Assembly (NCBI GenBank): GCA_963678705.1
Contig: OY783209.1
Coordinates: forward strand, 10,292,001 to 10,356,000
Length of the DNA: 64,000 bases
Direction: 5' to 3'
DNA from: Panorpa germanica
Taxonomy: Eukaryota > Arthropoda > Insecta > Mecoptera > Panorpidae
Shown here: positions 26,801 to 41,800 of the stretch, piece by piece
Layout of the letters: each line of letters opens with the position of its first letter
Position numbering within the stretch: position 1 is the first letter of the stretch
Made by a program: the position numbers and the translations under genes
Notes under the pieces: generated by a model
What the model saw: only the letters and a program-made list of their open reading frames with translations
What the model was told of the DNA's origin: nothing
Database searches by the model: none

Positions 26801-29800
26801 TTTCTTGGAATTATTATTTTATACCAGATTTCTTTTTATAGATTTTTAAAAGTCATTTACAAAACTAATCGAATTTATGAATTCTATGAATAATTTTGTA
26901 ATAAGGAGAAAGATTATAAAAATATGTTTTCTATTTTTAATCTTTTTTTACATTTATTTTATTTAATGTTGAGCTGTATCTGATATTAAGGGGGTTTTAC
27001 GCAATACGACATGAATTCGATTTCGATAAATAGTTTGTTCTTAGAAAAGTTGAGTTTATTTTTTGTATTTCTTTAGTTGGACTTCAATTCGTTCTAAAAA
27101 GAGAACGTCAGTGTCAGTGTTGAAAATTGCACTGCCATCATGTTGAAAATGCGTATGATTTTTTTTTTGTCATGAAAGAGTTCATTTACATCTCAGTTTC
27201 TCACAGTCGTTCATATGAAATGTCTATTTTATCAGCTACAAATGGTAAATCCACTCCACCTGTCGGAATACAAATGAAGATTAAGTTGATGCGAACTATA
27301 ATTAAAGTGCAATAGTGATAGAAACGTCACAAATGTACACGGTCTACTATACTAAAAGACAAACCGCGTTCTTTTAACGATATTTTTATCACAGACTATA
27401 TCATATTATAAGTGTCCTCAATAAAAATATGTTGTACTACAAATAAGATTATAATATAGTCTATGAAATAATGATTTTATAAGGCTTAAAGAATTTATGC
27501 GGAATATTGTACATACACTATAAATAATAATATAGAATAGAAAACACAAATAACATCCATATAATACACGAAGACTTGAGCACGGGTTATGGTTATACCG
27601 TCGTATATCGTATATCGTATAGCATACAGTCTGAGTCGACGGGTATCGATTAGCTTAAAGACCTGACCCATTTTAGATTTCATTTGGAGAGACGTTTTTA
27701 ACTTCAATACAAATATACATAATACAATTATATATCTATGTATGTAATACCAGTACAAGTGATGTGATACTTTTAGAGATGGGCATAATAATACATCGAT
27801 TATTGAATATTGTAATGTCACTTCGAATTTTTTTCCAACAGAGCTGATATCGATAATAAGTGAAACCGACAGCAAGCTACTTTTTGAGTTATGTCAGGTA
27901 TGGACTTGAAAACAATGATGACACTGCTGTTAGCGCTATTTGGCTTCAATCCGGACTTAACAATGGCATCATGCAAGGGACCAGAGGCGCATATTCTCAG
28001 AATGCTGAATGAGGGCGACCTTCGACACATATAGATCGGTTAAGAGACATGATATTATACATATTCGATTGGAATTGATTACTAATAAATGATTGTTATA
28101 TAATTATTGGCTTTTAACTGAGAGAAATCGTTAAGAATCATTCCCACTCACTGCTTTAATTTTATTTTGTATTTAATTTATATTGTTTAGTATATGGCAA
28201 TACGCGTAGTCATTCACAGTACCATTTTTAATTTAATTTATTTTTTAGTTTTCTTAGTTTTTTTAGAATCTTACAAGGTCCAATGTTTTAAATTAAGAAA
28301 ACCTATATTATATTATAACCTCCAAAATGTAACAATCTGTCAAAATGCAGTAGGATTTATATTTAAAAGAAATGTAATGTCAGTTTATCAAAAATAAAGA
28401 AATAAAAACAATTTCTATTACTAATTGTTATTAAAAACAGCAATTTTTATTATTTCATCTTTAATTTTGTCCAACTGTCAAAATTTATATTACTAAAGAT
28501 GCATGCGCATCAACTAAATTAACTAAACTCAAATTAAAATACGAATGTGACTAGGAATATTAAATAAAAACAGTTAATTAAATATCAAAACAGTGAGTGG
28601 GAATGAGGCTTTACACTAAAAAGAAAACATAAATATTAAATCGATAACATCGAAATTACTATTAACATATGTTTGACACCCCTAAAGTATTACTGCAGTC
28701 TATTGTTAAATCTATAAATAAGTCAGTTTACTTTGTTTATAACATGTACAGTTTGAATTTAATTTACAGTTAGCACTTAAATCGACTGAATAACGAAGAC
28801 TTCTTTGTATTTTATTATTTTAAAATTGGAATTTGTTTGTTACTAGTTACAAGTATTTTGTTCACTTGACCTGTATTTAGCCTCGTTTTATTTGGTTTCT
28901 AATTATGACTATTTGTTTTTTTATTTTTTATTACATTTTATGACACCATGCCAGTACATCATGCTACACAGCTATATTATAGAAAACATTTAGTAAATTG
29001 GTTTGTCTCGTAACTTTTAAATATTATAAAACTGTATATAAAAAAATTACCTCTATTTGTAAGTTCAGCTTCTGTAGATGTTGTGGATAATCGTCGTTTA
29101 TGAAAACACGTTGTAGAAGATCTAGATGGTGGTGGTGCATTAGGCCATTGTATACTAGGAACCTGAAATAAATAAAAACATAAATTTATTAAAAATTTTG
29201 CGATTTAAGATGCTTTCACACCATAAAAACATCAATAAAACTGCAATTGTTTAATTGTGTGAAGCATGGTGGTTACTTTTAATTTAATTTGTTATATTTT
29301 GTGTGATAATGAATAGGCTACATACATTTATAAACACTCTATCCAAAAAAAATTAAATTGGTTATAATTTACGAGATATAAGCGCGGCAAAACTGATTTT
29401 TCAAGGCTATTTACACGTAAGACCTCCCACTAAATACTTGTAAAATTTATTGGTGAATATTGGAACTACTAACCACATTATTCGATGATAACATATCTCG
29501 GCTACGAGGTCGTCTGTATTCTCTAATAAATAACAATGTATTAAATGTATACTCGTTCAAGAAATTAATTTATTTGAAATTTATTTAACCATGAAACTCA
29601 GACGAAATAATTACTAATTATTAACAGTGTAATAGTCCAGAAAACTTGATTTTATTTGAGAGATGAGAGACGTGAGACGTAAGACAGTGTTGTAGTCAAA
29701 CAGTCCATCTCGTTTTTCCACATTACTAAGCAATGAATTTTATTTTGCAGTCACGAATTAAATTCTTTCAATCTTCAAAGTATCTTTTCTTTTCACTCGC

Positions 29801-32800
29801 AACTTATAATTGAAGAGTTAAACCTGAATAAGTACTGGTATACAATCGAATACGGCCTTGGATTCCACGACTTGTAATTACGACGCTGAAATAAGCACGC
29901 GATCTCTTCAAATATACGCACAATTACTGGCATTTTAAACATCATGATCGTGCATATTCAGGGTTGGCAAACTTTTTTTTAAATAGTAATGGATTCAATT
30001 CAATGAACGTATTTTCATAATCTAAATATGGGCTTGTGTCCTATGTCTTAATTTCTATAAAAGTGGGTTCTAGTACCTCAGATGTTCAATTATTTTTAAA
30101 TAACTCCTTATATGTTAAGAGATATTAACAATTAAAAAAGTCATTTTGTCTCTTTAATTATTAAAGGGATTCAATGTTGTACACATTCCAAGTGCATGTG
30201 ACATCACAATCCTTGTGTAAGATTACCAACCTTACAGCTCATAAATCTCTGCTATATGTATTTATATATCAAAATATCAAATATTATTTACAGCTATTTC
30301 AAGGAACACTCAAATTCCAATATTACGTCTGCCTTAGCAGGGTTAAATAAAATAAAAACTTATTATTCTTTGACTTGACTTGATTATTTCGACTACCAAC
30401 AGCTACAAAACATTACCACAGCACTGACCTACTCAACAAATAACTGACGTTAAAATGCATTTCACGTCATACAAATATGGCCGACCATCTCTAGCGCTAA
30501 AACTACAATTCAAACTTTTAATTGCTATATCTCCGTCAACATTTAGATATTTAATAAAATAGACACGCCAATACACATTTATTAACATCAATTTCAATCA
30601 ACAATTGAAAAATCGTCCACTAAAAAATGAGGACACAAGCCCATTCTAAATATTTCATAGAGAGAAACTTCACAAGACCTAATTAGTTTAATCTAGTTAT
30701 TGTATACTTTGAATATCGGATACAAGCCATAGAAAAGAAAGTATATATAGAATGGAAACTCAGCTATATTTTGGGAACTTTTTTTAACGATAAACCAGTC
30801 GCAAGGCGCCGCTGCTGCGCTACTATTTTACCCTGGTTTACAACCGCTTTTTTTAAATAAATATTGGTTCTCATAAACATATATTATAAAGATATAAATT
30901 ACACCATTTTTAGTACAACACATTTATTTCATAAAAATATTTATTACATTTACAATAAACTTTTATTTTAATTGTTTCATGCATTTTATTTTAGATGCTT
31001 TGTTTTTAAATTTTTCATAATATTTATAAGCTGCATTACTTATTTCATCTTTTGAGTTTTTTTTTTCACCTCTTAGGGCTTTATTTACATTTTTAACCCA
31101 CGTTTGTAGGTAATGTTTGCTAAATAATTTTACAAACTCTACTTGTAGATCATGTTGCTTACATGTAAAAACATTATTATTCACAAGCACTTTCATCATT
31201 TCATCGCATAGTTTTTGCAATATGTTTGCCTTATTTGATAATGATGGTAAGTAGTAATGTGCTACTTGGCAACATTTAGTAAAAATATGTACAAAAACAG
31301 GATTTGGATTTATTAAACATTTAGGCCCATATGCTTTCTCCTGAATTAGGATTGGCCGCGATAAGTTTGCTGATATCAAATTACCGCGACATTCGCAACA
31401 TTTAATTTTTTTTAATAGTACCTTCGCTAAATATCCCGCTATGTAAGCATTAATTTGCTCAGTAATTTTATTTGGTGGAGCAAATGTGTGGATAGTTGGA
31501 TGCAGTTCCAATTTGTCATCTACCATTTGTTGCTTCACGGCTATTTCGTCACCATCTTCTATGAATTCTCTTAAATTATTTAAGGCAAAACATGTATCCT
31601 TCTCGCAATTTGCTCCAGGAGAATGCGGAGACATAAAATTATTTACTATCAAACTTTTATACGATGCCTTAAATGCTCTGCAATTTGGATTAATATTTCT
31701 TGCACCATGGCTACGTATGCAGCCAAAAAAGTTTTCCAGGGGATCTTGATTAAAATTCCTTAAAATAAGGTACTTAAAACCAATTGGCTGTAGTTCTTTC
31801 CAGATGTATCTGAAACAAATAAATTATATTTAATAACATTCAAAATGTTAATGCTGCGAAGAGCCATGTGTTTAATATTGTTATACACACCTTAATCCTT
31901 GAATTGTTGTAATAAAATTTTTCACTGACGGTGGAGCATAATTTTTTCCTTTATATTTTAAAGTTCTTAACACTGGCAGTGCTTCGTTGTTCCAAAACTC
32001 TAAATGCTTGGAATTAGCAGTAATAGCGCACCTCAACATGTTTTTCTTTTGGGATTCAATTGCTGCCCCATTCACGCTATCAAATAATTTATTGATAAAC
32101 AATAAAAAATCTGCAGTATCATTAAAACTTTTGGGACAATTATTTGCATCTGAAAAATAACAATTTATTCATAAATTTATTCCTCCATAAATGTTATTGT
32201 AGGTTTAATACAGTTTTTGACACTTACTTAAGCGTACTAATGTTCTCATACATGCAGATACACTTCGTGAAAAAACTTGCGCTGCTCTATTTACTTTCAT
32301 TTTCTTAATTTTTCCTTTGATAACATGGGATTCTGTCAATTTGTTGCACATTTTCTGTTCGTAATCTCCGACATCTAAATTATAAAATGTTACTACATCA
32401 TTCCAGCTGGCAATTCTGTTGATGTCGCCGTTAAGTTTAAATTCGACGTCGGTTTCAAGCAGCATATTTCTAATGCCTTTTAGCAAGTGAGGTGGATCAT
32501 ACAGATGTATAATCTCCAACTCACTTGTTATATAGCCTAAGCTTCTATTTTCTATGCCTTTGCGCCCGCAATTTATTGTAGTCTCTTCTTTTAACATTTG
32601 GATAGCTTTGGTGTTTATGGAAAATTGGTCAGAAACTGTAGCTACCACAGTAAGGCCACATTCCTTTAAGTTTGAGACGATCAATTTTATGTTTCTTACT
32701 AAATGCGGTGCACCCATACCAGCATTCGTGAAGAAATAAGCAATTGGTTGCTTCCATTTCTTCCTAATTCCCCTTGCCATAAACACCATCGCATGGTCCG

Positions 32801-35800
32801 CAAAAATGGGTTTTCCAAACTCATCTCCATTATTTTCAAATCCATCAATTTTATCGCTTCTGGGATCATATGTAATTGATGCATCTAGAGACATTTCATC
32901 AAACATTAATATGCAATATCTGTTTAGTTCAGGCATTCTCTCCACAGATTTCTTTAACGATTCCGTTATTACTGTATTAATTCCACATTCAAATGGAATT
33001 TTGTTTAATAACGTAGTTAATGTTTTTCTACATGGAAGTGCAAACATCTGCCTCAGAAATCTGTAAGCTTTAGGACCTTGTTTTAACAAAGATAATGCAA
33101 ATATCTTGTCATTCATGGTGTATCTCCTACCATTATTATTTCTTTTTTGCATTTTCAACTGCGAGATTAAAAATTCGTAGGTGGTGTTATTCAAATTTTT
33201 ATTTAAATAGCTATGCGTATTAGCATATCTCATACACTTTTTTAATCGTAGTTTCGCACAATTTTTTAATATTTCCTGCTTCCTTGCGTATTTCTTTAAA
33301 TCTTTTGCAATACTATAGAAGTGCCTTGCTTTTGGATTGAGATCTGCTGACCTCGTCACATTTGCAGATTTCAGTAAAGGACGTTTTTCTTTAATACTTT
33401 TACCTGGAAATAAATTTTATAACTATTATCAGTAGCAATGTATCAAGAATAATTTAAATTATAGTTAAATATATTATTTGTAAATTTAATATTTACCTAT
33501 TTCAAACTGAACCTGAGTTTTTTCAATATTAATAATTTCTTTTGATTTAATCCCAGTTTCCACGCTCTCTTTTTTCTCAATCTCAACACTTAAAACTTCA
33601 TTATTACTAGTGCTTTCTAAAATTGGCCGAGAAGTAAAAGGCAAAATAGAATTTTCGATGGTGGGTGCTTCATGAAAATCTAAAAAATAATCATATTGTT
33701 AATACTCTTTCACGTTCTATAAATAAAGTGTGTCGTTGCGAGTATTACTCACTTGGCAAAAACAGTGTTGGCAAGCTTCTTTGTTTAAGTGAAGTCCTGT
33801 TATTATTTTCAGGAAATCTGCAATGGTCACTAAAATGAATGGTACATAATCGTCTAAGTGCATATACCCTTTCCTTATCCATTTCAAAAAGACTTTGAAT
33901 GTTCAGGCGTTTTAACCATGCTTCATATACCTGTAAATACATACAATCAAATAAATTGTAGTGCACAATATTAGATAAAATTATTAATAAAAGTTACTTA
34001 CATCATTATCAATTGGAAATCTGTGAAAAGCATATGCTTTATTAGACGACTTGCAATTTGGTACACAGCACTTTAAAACCATTTTAAATAATATTAATAA
34101 CAATTATTATTATTATGATAAAAGAAGTCTCTAAGAATAATATATTAAATAAAATGCTTGCTGAGAACAAACAACAAAATTGATACACTGATTTTTCTTT
34201 TCTAGGAAACTGATATAAGAGTACATGTACTTTTTCAATTCAAACAACTTGTAAACAATATAAACTAGTACAGTGTAGTACAGTCAAACATAAAAACAGT
34301 CAAAAACTCTTCTTATTATTATTTCGGATATTTCAGCAGATTTCAGAGCATACCAGTGGCGCCAATGTGAATGATTTTGGCGTTAGTCAGTAAACCAACT
34401 GCTTTATACTAAGGTATCAGCCCATGATACAAGCCTACATAGATATTGCTGAATGTCTTCATAGACAGATTGCATAATCTCCTTATTTATAAAAAACAAA
34501 AAAAAAACAAAATAGCAGGTATTCATAAGCTAGAAAAATACGCAGTAAACAGAATTTGACGTTTCTTTACATAAAAAAGATAGCCTTTTACGTAACAAAA
34601 GCTAAGTAAAAATTGTGATTTAATTTATTACTATTAGAACATTATGTTTTATTTTACTTTTATCAATTTTAATTACCTCTATAGTATTTAATAGACTCAT
34701 CAAATTCACACTTATGTTTTTAAGGATAAAGTATCGATTATAAGTAAAATTGAAACCTTTTTAGATTTATTATTAATAGGTTCGTTTAAGTTAAGCATTG
34801 AAATTCATGTTTTATGTTTACCATGTTGTCATTTCCTCACTCCATTCCTTTTTTTTAATCGGAAAGACTTACATATATATTATGTCATTCCAAATTTCTA
34901 TTCACAGACAAATTGTATCTTTATTAAAAACGGTTGACGGTTTTAAATGTTTCTCACTATAATGGATCCCATTAAAAAATTACAAACATAAAACACAGAC
35001 GAAAAGTTTGGTGCCCCTGGTAAATATTCACAAAGTATATACATATATACAATGTATGTATAAAACAACAAATATAAAGAAAATAAAATAAAAAGTAGTA
35101 ATAAAATACAGAATTCTACAATGTGAGATCTGGTTGGAGATCAAGGTTCAAGCATTTGCACTTCACACATTTGAAGAATTATAAATAAAATAAAGAAATA
35201 CTCATAAGATAGAATTGATTGGCCTTTATTTAAAATAAAATGAAATAAAATAATATGCTTGTGTCTTTAGTCGTTGCCTGATTTGTCAAAAACAAAGACA
35301 GAGCAAACGCGCAGACAAACCTGCTGTTATAAATCAGTAACCAGAAAAAAACAAAATAAAAACTATTTATTAACATATTTATTGGGTTTATAAGAAGATT
35401 AATTGCCTTGTTATCTGGGGGATTTATCTAATTAATAATATATGGTTTTATTTTAGGTTGTTTTAGCTTTGTTTTAATAAATCCATTGTTTGTGACTTCA
35501 TCATAAATAGTATTTAAAAATAAACAGTCTTGTTATTTTCGAAATTCAGTTAAGGGTGCGCGCACAACTTCAGTTGACAACCGAAGCAACTAGCTCTGAA
35601 AATGGGCAAGTGATATAATTAATTTCATTTGCACATTGCATTTTCAGGTTTTTCCAATTGGCTTCTAAATATATGAATATTTAAAGAACAGAGTATGTGT
35701 CCCTTTATAAATTACTGAAGTGAAACTTCTTGGCTTATTCGTTTTTATAGACTTTTGATCTACTATGCTTTTCCATTAGGTTTACGAAATTCCTGGAACT

Positions 35801-38800
35801 AGATCAAAAGGTCTTCTACTTTATAGTTATAAAAGGACATGAAAAGATAAGTATAAAAATTATAAAAATGATCTGGTAAAGTTATAATGATTTTCTTTGC
35901 TTTTTGAGTATGAAGAAGTTTATACAAACCAGTCTATCGACTCTTCAAAGCTTAACATATTACGCCAGTAAAATTATATACAACAATTTTTTTACAAATA
36001 TTATACATTTTAATTAAACTAGAAAACCATAAAATTTATATAAAGTAATTTTGTTAGGAAAACGTACGAAACGATTTTGCTACTAGCTCGTTAGTGGGCG
36101 GTGGCTCTAAATCAGTCGTGATTGTTAAACGGAAATCTGAAGTGATAAAACTAAACAGGTAAACGATTTTCTGACGTAGTCCTCCTGGATTAAAGTTCTG
36201 GAACCGTGTTAGCGGAGTAGGGTATGTAGTTCTACTTACGGTGCAACTCGAGAGTCGGTACCCGGTACCCCAAACAGGTTTCTACTTGTAATGTTTCACT
36301 ATCAAATCAACAGCACAGCGAGTACTTGGCACTAGGTATATGCAATTGCTTCTTTTATAACAACGTGTTAAATTATAATCAGTAAAATGAAAAGATTTAA
36401 GTAATTACTACATTTAGCACTGTTATATTGGTAGTTAAAGTCAGTTTTATGTTATTTATATTTAATTTAAGCAATGTTAATGTGTGGTATTTATAATTAC
36501 CTTACATGCAATGACTTACTGAAAACTTTTGAGGCACAATTAGTGAAACAAGCGCTATTGAATTATGAAATACTTCAATCATTTAAGGTGAAAAAAGGAG
36601 TAATTCTCGGAATGAAATGTATAAACTAAAAACTTGTACAAATCTTTGTTTTAATATTCCATAAATGCTCTTAAATATCTCGTTAAATCCTTATAAAACT
36701 GGAGTAAAAGAAAGTTTGGTAATTATTCGATATGTTTTGAATCTTTTAAAAAAACTATTGCACTTTCGTATATTTTCTGGCGCTTTTAATATAGTAAAAA
36801 CATGTACAAATCCTGCGTAATATACATTATACCATTTTTTATTAAAAAATAGACAGTATTTCTGCTTAAAGTTGACCAATAAATGTGAAATATGACGCCA
36901 TTTTCATTTATATATGCAACATTGTCATATTATTTCTAACCTCAAATTTGAAATTTTAACTTTAACCATTAATATTGTCTTTTCCTAAATAAAATATGGT
37001 ATAATGTATATTACGTAAGATTTGTTCATGTTTTTAGTATATAACAAATGCCATAAAACATACAAAAATGCAGTAGTTTTTTAATAAGATTCAAAACAAA
37101 AGGTGTAGCTATATCGAATAATTTCCGAAAGTTATCATATGTTGTTTCTACACATCCCGAAATTTGTACTTGACTAAGATAGTGATAAGATGCTAAAACA
37201 TAAAAAATACTTTTACAACTAAAATCAAATCATATTAATTCCAATTATTTGAATAACCAATCGATAATAAATTGATCGATGATTTCATTTTATATATCTT
37301 ACAAAATCTTTTTTTTTTATCAAATAAAAATAAATTGTACTAAATAAATTAAACAAACAAGAAAATAAACTAAAATGTAAATATAATAACAACTTCTGGT
37401 TTAAGTCAGGGGAGGGGAAAGTGGGGGACCGGACGATGGAATCAGAATCAGGCTTCGCGTTGGCAATGTTCGATGTTCAATGCAGCGAGTATAATATTTC
37501 ATATATAAATATTAGTTCAGGACAATTGTGAGAACATCATCTGGATCGTGTTACAGAACATTAATATACAGTAATTCTTGTAAGGTTTGTTCAGTAACTT
37601 GTAAATGTAGTGGACACAGTTTATTTTATAAGATTCGGAGGCATTATACATACTCGTAAGTAAAGAAAGAATTTAAAATCGGAATTATTTTATTCAGATT
37701 AAGGCCTGTCTCAGTATGGGACCGTATTTAAGCGACGGCGTATTCGGACGTAAATCGGCGGATTGGATGAGCTACAAAGCAAACCGCCTATGTGTGTCAC
37801 AGATGTCTGTAGTCGTGTATTAAGGGGTGTATTGGAGTTCTTTAGCACTTATATAATTTATCATGAGAGCAAACTTTACCTTTAATTTTTATCGATACAC
37901 TACTGGTATTAAAGGGACTTTAGCATTTATTATATATCTGAGTTCTGGTTGCCGTGAATTTAAATTTAGTTCTATCGTATCGGTATCGGTGTCCATGATT
38001 CACTGAAATACAAACATAAACTGCATGCAGAACATACTCGTTACAAGCGATGTCGCCGATAGAACCGAAAAGATCCGTATTGCAGCGTAACAACAAGCGA
38101 TCTTAGGTATCCCCTCCAGTCTGAGACGGCTATTTGCATTTACAAAGGTTTGGATAGGATATCGTTGTAGTAGTGGTAACGCTTGGATAAAATTCGCCTT
38201 TATACGGTTCTAATGTGCGAGGTAGTGCCGCCCGTATTCGGACGGCTTTGTAGCGTGCAGTCTGAGAGGTCCAGAGAGTTCTCATTACATGTACAGGGTT
38301 CGGATAGGTAAAGCGTAGTAGCCCGTATACGTCCGGCAGAAATTCGCTTAAATACGGTGCCATACTGAGACAGGCCTAAAAACAAATCTTTATTTTTCGT
38401 TAATAAGAAAACGTTTTTGGTTTCGTATACTATAATGAAATAATTAAAAAGAATGTACACACAATTGCACCATTGTGTACAATCCGTCGCTAAAGAGACA
38501 TCAAATTTGAATTTTCGGTGTGAAATGAGGGCTCTATTCGGCCGCTATCTTAAAAATTAAAGAGTAATTAGTTTCTTTTGTTTATCTTGAAAACTAGAAT
38601 TTCCACAAAAATTGTGTAATGAACTTTTTTGTATAGTGATACTATCTACAAGTTTTATCAATAACTTGTTGTAACTTTTTAGCTTATAACTCTTTTTAGT
38701 ATCTAAATTTGTGGCTATGGTAATATTATAGCAATCAACAAATCCGAATTTAAATTGTTAACAAATAAAAATCCTTTGTTTTAAAAGAATAAACTTGTAT

Positions 38801-41800
38801 AAATTAGATTGAAATAGGTTAATGACCTCGATTCAAGTAATTCAATAGTCGGAATTAATTGGAGATTTCAAATGTCTGTTAAATCTATTTTAATGTTTAT
38901 TATTCTTAATGTAGATACGAAAACTTATAAGCTCTTGAAAAGTAGCCAAAAATAACATACGAATTATATATGAAGAAAATGATAGATTTTGTCATTGTTT
39001 TGCAAGTTAGTATTACACATAAGATGTCTCAATAAAAGCTGACAGTTTTCTTTTTTAAATAATTTATAGTTATTTTGAATATTTATAGTATTATAATAAG
39101 AACATTTTAACATCAAAACACCCATTTAATGTCAAAAGAATTAAGAATTTTAGTGTCAGACCTCAACCGACATAAATTAATCCGACTTCTAAATAAATTA
39201 AAAAATAAGTTAAAATAAACAAATTCAGTTATGTAGATACCCTCCGATTTCTCATGTTTCTAAATTAAATATATAAGTAATTCAGGGTATTGAATTTTGT
39301 TTGCAGTTTAATAATGTTTAATGCATCAACGAAGTCTTTAGTGTTTCATTTCACCAAAGAGCAACCAGTAAGAAGATCTCATCGTCGACGGAGTAGCATC
39401 GGAGGTCCTCTATACATTGAATCGCGGGGCTCGTGATCTGCCCATGCCCATGCCCATTCTACTTGTAAATATTCAAGTAATTCAAGTTTTTGCTGCTCCT
39501 GGAGTCGTTAATAAATAATAACAAGCTGTCTGCTTTGCTTTGCTTTGCCTGACTTGCCTTCCATTTGCTCGGCTGCTTGTTTGTTCGCTATTTTCTGTTT
39601 TAGTTTGGTAATCAGCTATTGGTTTTTCTGAAGTGATTTAATATTTATGAACGAACAGTACTTATTCAATTTTATCTACAAAGTATATCGTTTACATTTT
39701 ATGTATACAATTATTTCTTTTATCAAATGTTTAATTAATTATAGCGAATTGATGGATTTACAGATTGGATTAAAGGGATAAAGTCTGGAGCCGTTTAGAA
39801 GAAAAAAGTAGAAGATATGATTATGATCAAAAACAGTCAACGTTAAATAAAATAAATTTCTGCCAAATTATTTTAACATTTAAGGAATGCATATAAAATA
39901 CGGATTCAGTAGGTTCACTGCCCCTGAAATTCGCCTAAAGATATTTCGCCTGACATCATACTAAATGCTAAACAATGCGCTACTGAATTCAGAAGAATCA
40001 CTAAATGCATTCTTTTTGTGTATAGTCCAATACAAAATTGATATCTCTATTTCTTTTGAATTAATATGTTATAACTAAATTACTTTGGTCATTGTATACA
40101 TTATAATATATTATTATGAATTAAATTTCTTGTTGAAACTCATTCATCAAATTGAAGAAAGGTTTTTTTTAATAACAACCTTGGCTTTTAGAATTAATGA
40201 AGTTGGATTGAATATGTTTAATATGATCTAAAATATAACCAGGTTAGAATGCGATTAAAAATACATTGTTAGTTTTGAATATATAACATGTCCCCACTTT
40301 TATTCCGCAAAAGTTTATAAAAGAAATATATATGGTATTATATCAATTAAAAGAATTAGAATATACAGATTTATGAATTAGTTTAGTCTGATTTCTTCAA
40401 AATTGAAGTGTACGTTGCTCTTTTCTTGCTGCGTAAACTTGTACATACAAACTTGTTGTCATAAAGTTAGTTACGATTTTACGTTCGGCACTGCGTAGTT
40501 CTTACAATATATGTACAGAAAACAAAGTCGAAACTCACCGACTTCTACAAATCAACAATCTGATAGAGTAATCATTTCTAAGAAGAAACAAAAAAAAGAC
40601 TATTTTCTATCAAAGTCTAACAGTTTGATATATTCACTACTAGTACATTCCATCAACCAGACTAGATTTAATAAAAAAACAAATAAACTGAAGTTGAGTT
40701 GAGACAACCAAATGGACATACGCTATCTCTGATTTCTGATTTATGATTTACTTTTATTGTTCTTATTGGAATATCATCCGATGACTTTTAACAGGTAATT
40801 TATTCATTTTGTGTTCGTAATGATGTCTTAGAGGAGTCTTAATGAATTTATATTGTTTGTTTCTGACAGATAGATATAATGTAGGCATCTACAAAAAAAA
40901 AGAATGGTTTAATGCGTCAATTACGTAAGAAATACGTACACCTGTGTTATAAATAGTTGTTGTTATTGATTTTTGAAGATGATAGATTGATTTGTAGTAA
41001 GATTTAACTTTAAGGTGGCTCGCATATGTCTCGCCTTGGTAGAGGGGGTTATTAATGAAGAGCATATGAAATTCTTGAAGCTAAATATTTATTTTATTAT
41101 TACAAATTTCCTCCATACTAAAAGCCAGCCCTGGACGTAATCCCTTAACTTTACGAATGAACTCGTCTAATAAAATATTGTCACAAATATATTTTTTTGT
41201 AACTGATATCAAACTTATTATACGTTTACAAGCGTATACTTGAATTTGATTCACACGCACGTGCGTTTTTGAAAGATTTTTTAAGGTTTCAAATGAACAA
41301 AGAGATTACGAAAAACTTGTCCAGACTCCAGATAGCTTTGATAACTGGAAGCTGTTGCTTCAAATCCCTGCTGCTACTCTCGCGCTCCCCCCTACCTTCC
41401 CCGCTTCACCTTTTTATTATAATTGAATACTAATTCTAAATGAGTATTACTTGGAGCTTCCAAAACAAGTTCTACAAATATACTTATACTTATGAGTAAT
41501 TTATTTGGAGACAGTAGTGTAGTAACTATTGTTAGCGGGTGAAATTATATTTTCATAACGGTTTAGCTTATTCAAATATAAATTTAAACGTTTTGAAAAT
41601 TACAAAAGTAATTGACATTCCGTCAATGTTGACACATATTGCTTGAATGTTTGTACAATCTAAAAAAAAATCAATAATGATGTTATTATTGAGTAATGTG
41701 TTTAATTAATTAAGTTTATTTTATTTTTATATAAAGCCCATTGTAAAAATGGTTCGCTAGCCCTGATTTAGAGACATGTATTGTTATTATAGAAACGTGT

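Larger units (their letters stand above)
20178..29050 (-). other. 8.9-kb intron of the sba-like gene
   Basis: It is AT-rich and contains elements at 22305-22912, 24255-25132 (with a nested element), 26147-26368, 27127-27332 and 28139-28605. Between them I see nothing coding that I can support. 20900-21250 is less AT-rich but has no open frame. Confidence 0.75.

Noticed and set aside
30803..34370. GGCGCC-centred similarity as terminal repeats of the P-type element
   Set aside because: Only about 12 of 16 bases match, around a word that is itself palindromic. There is no target duplication, so it is too weak to call.
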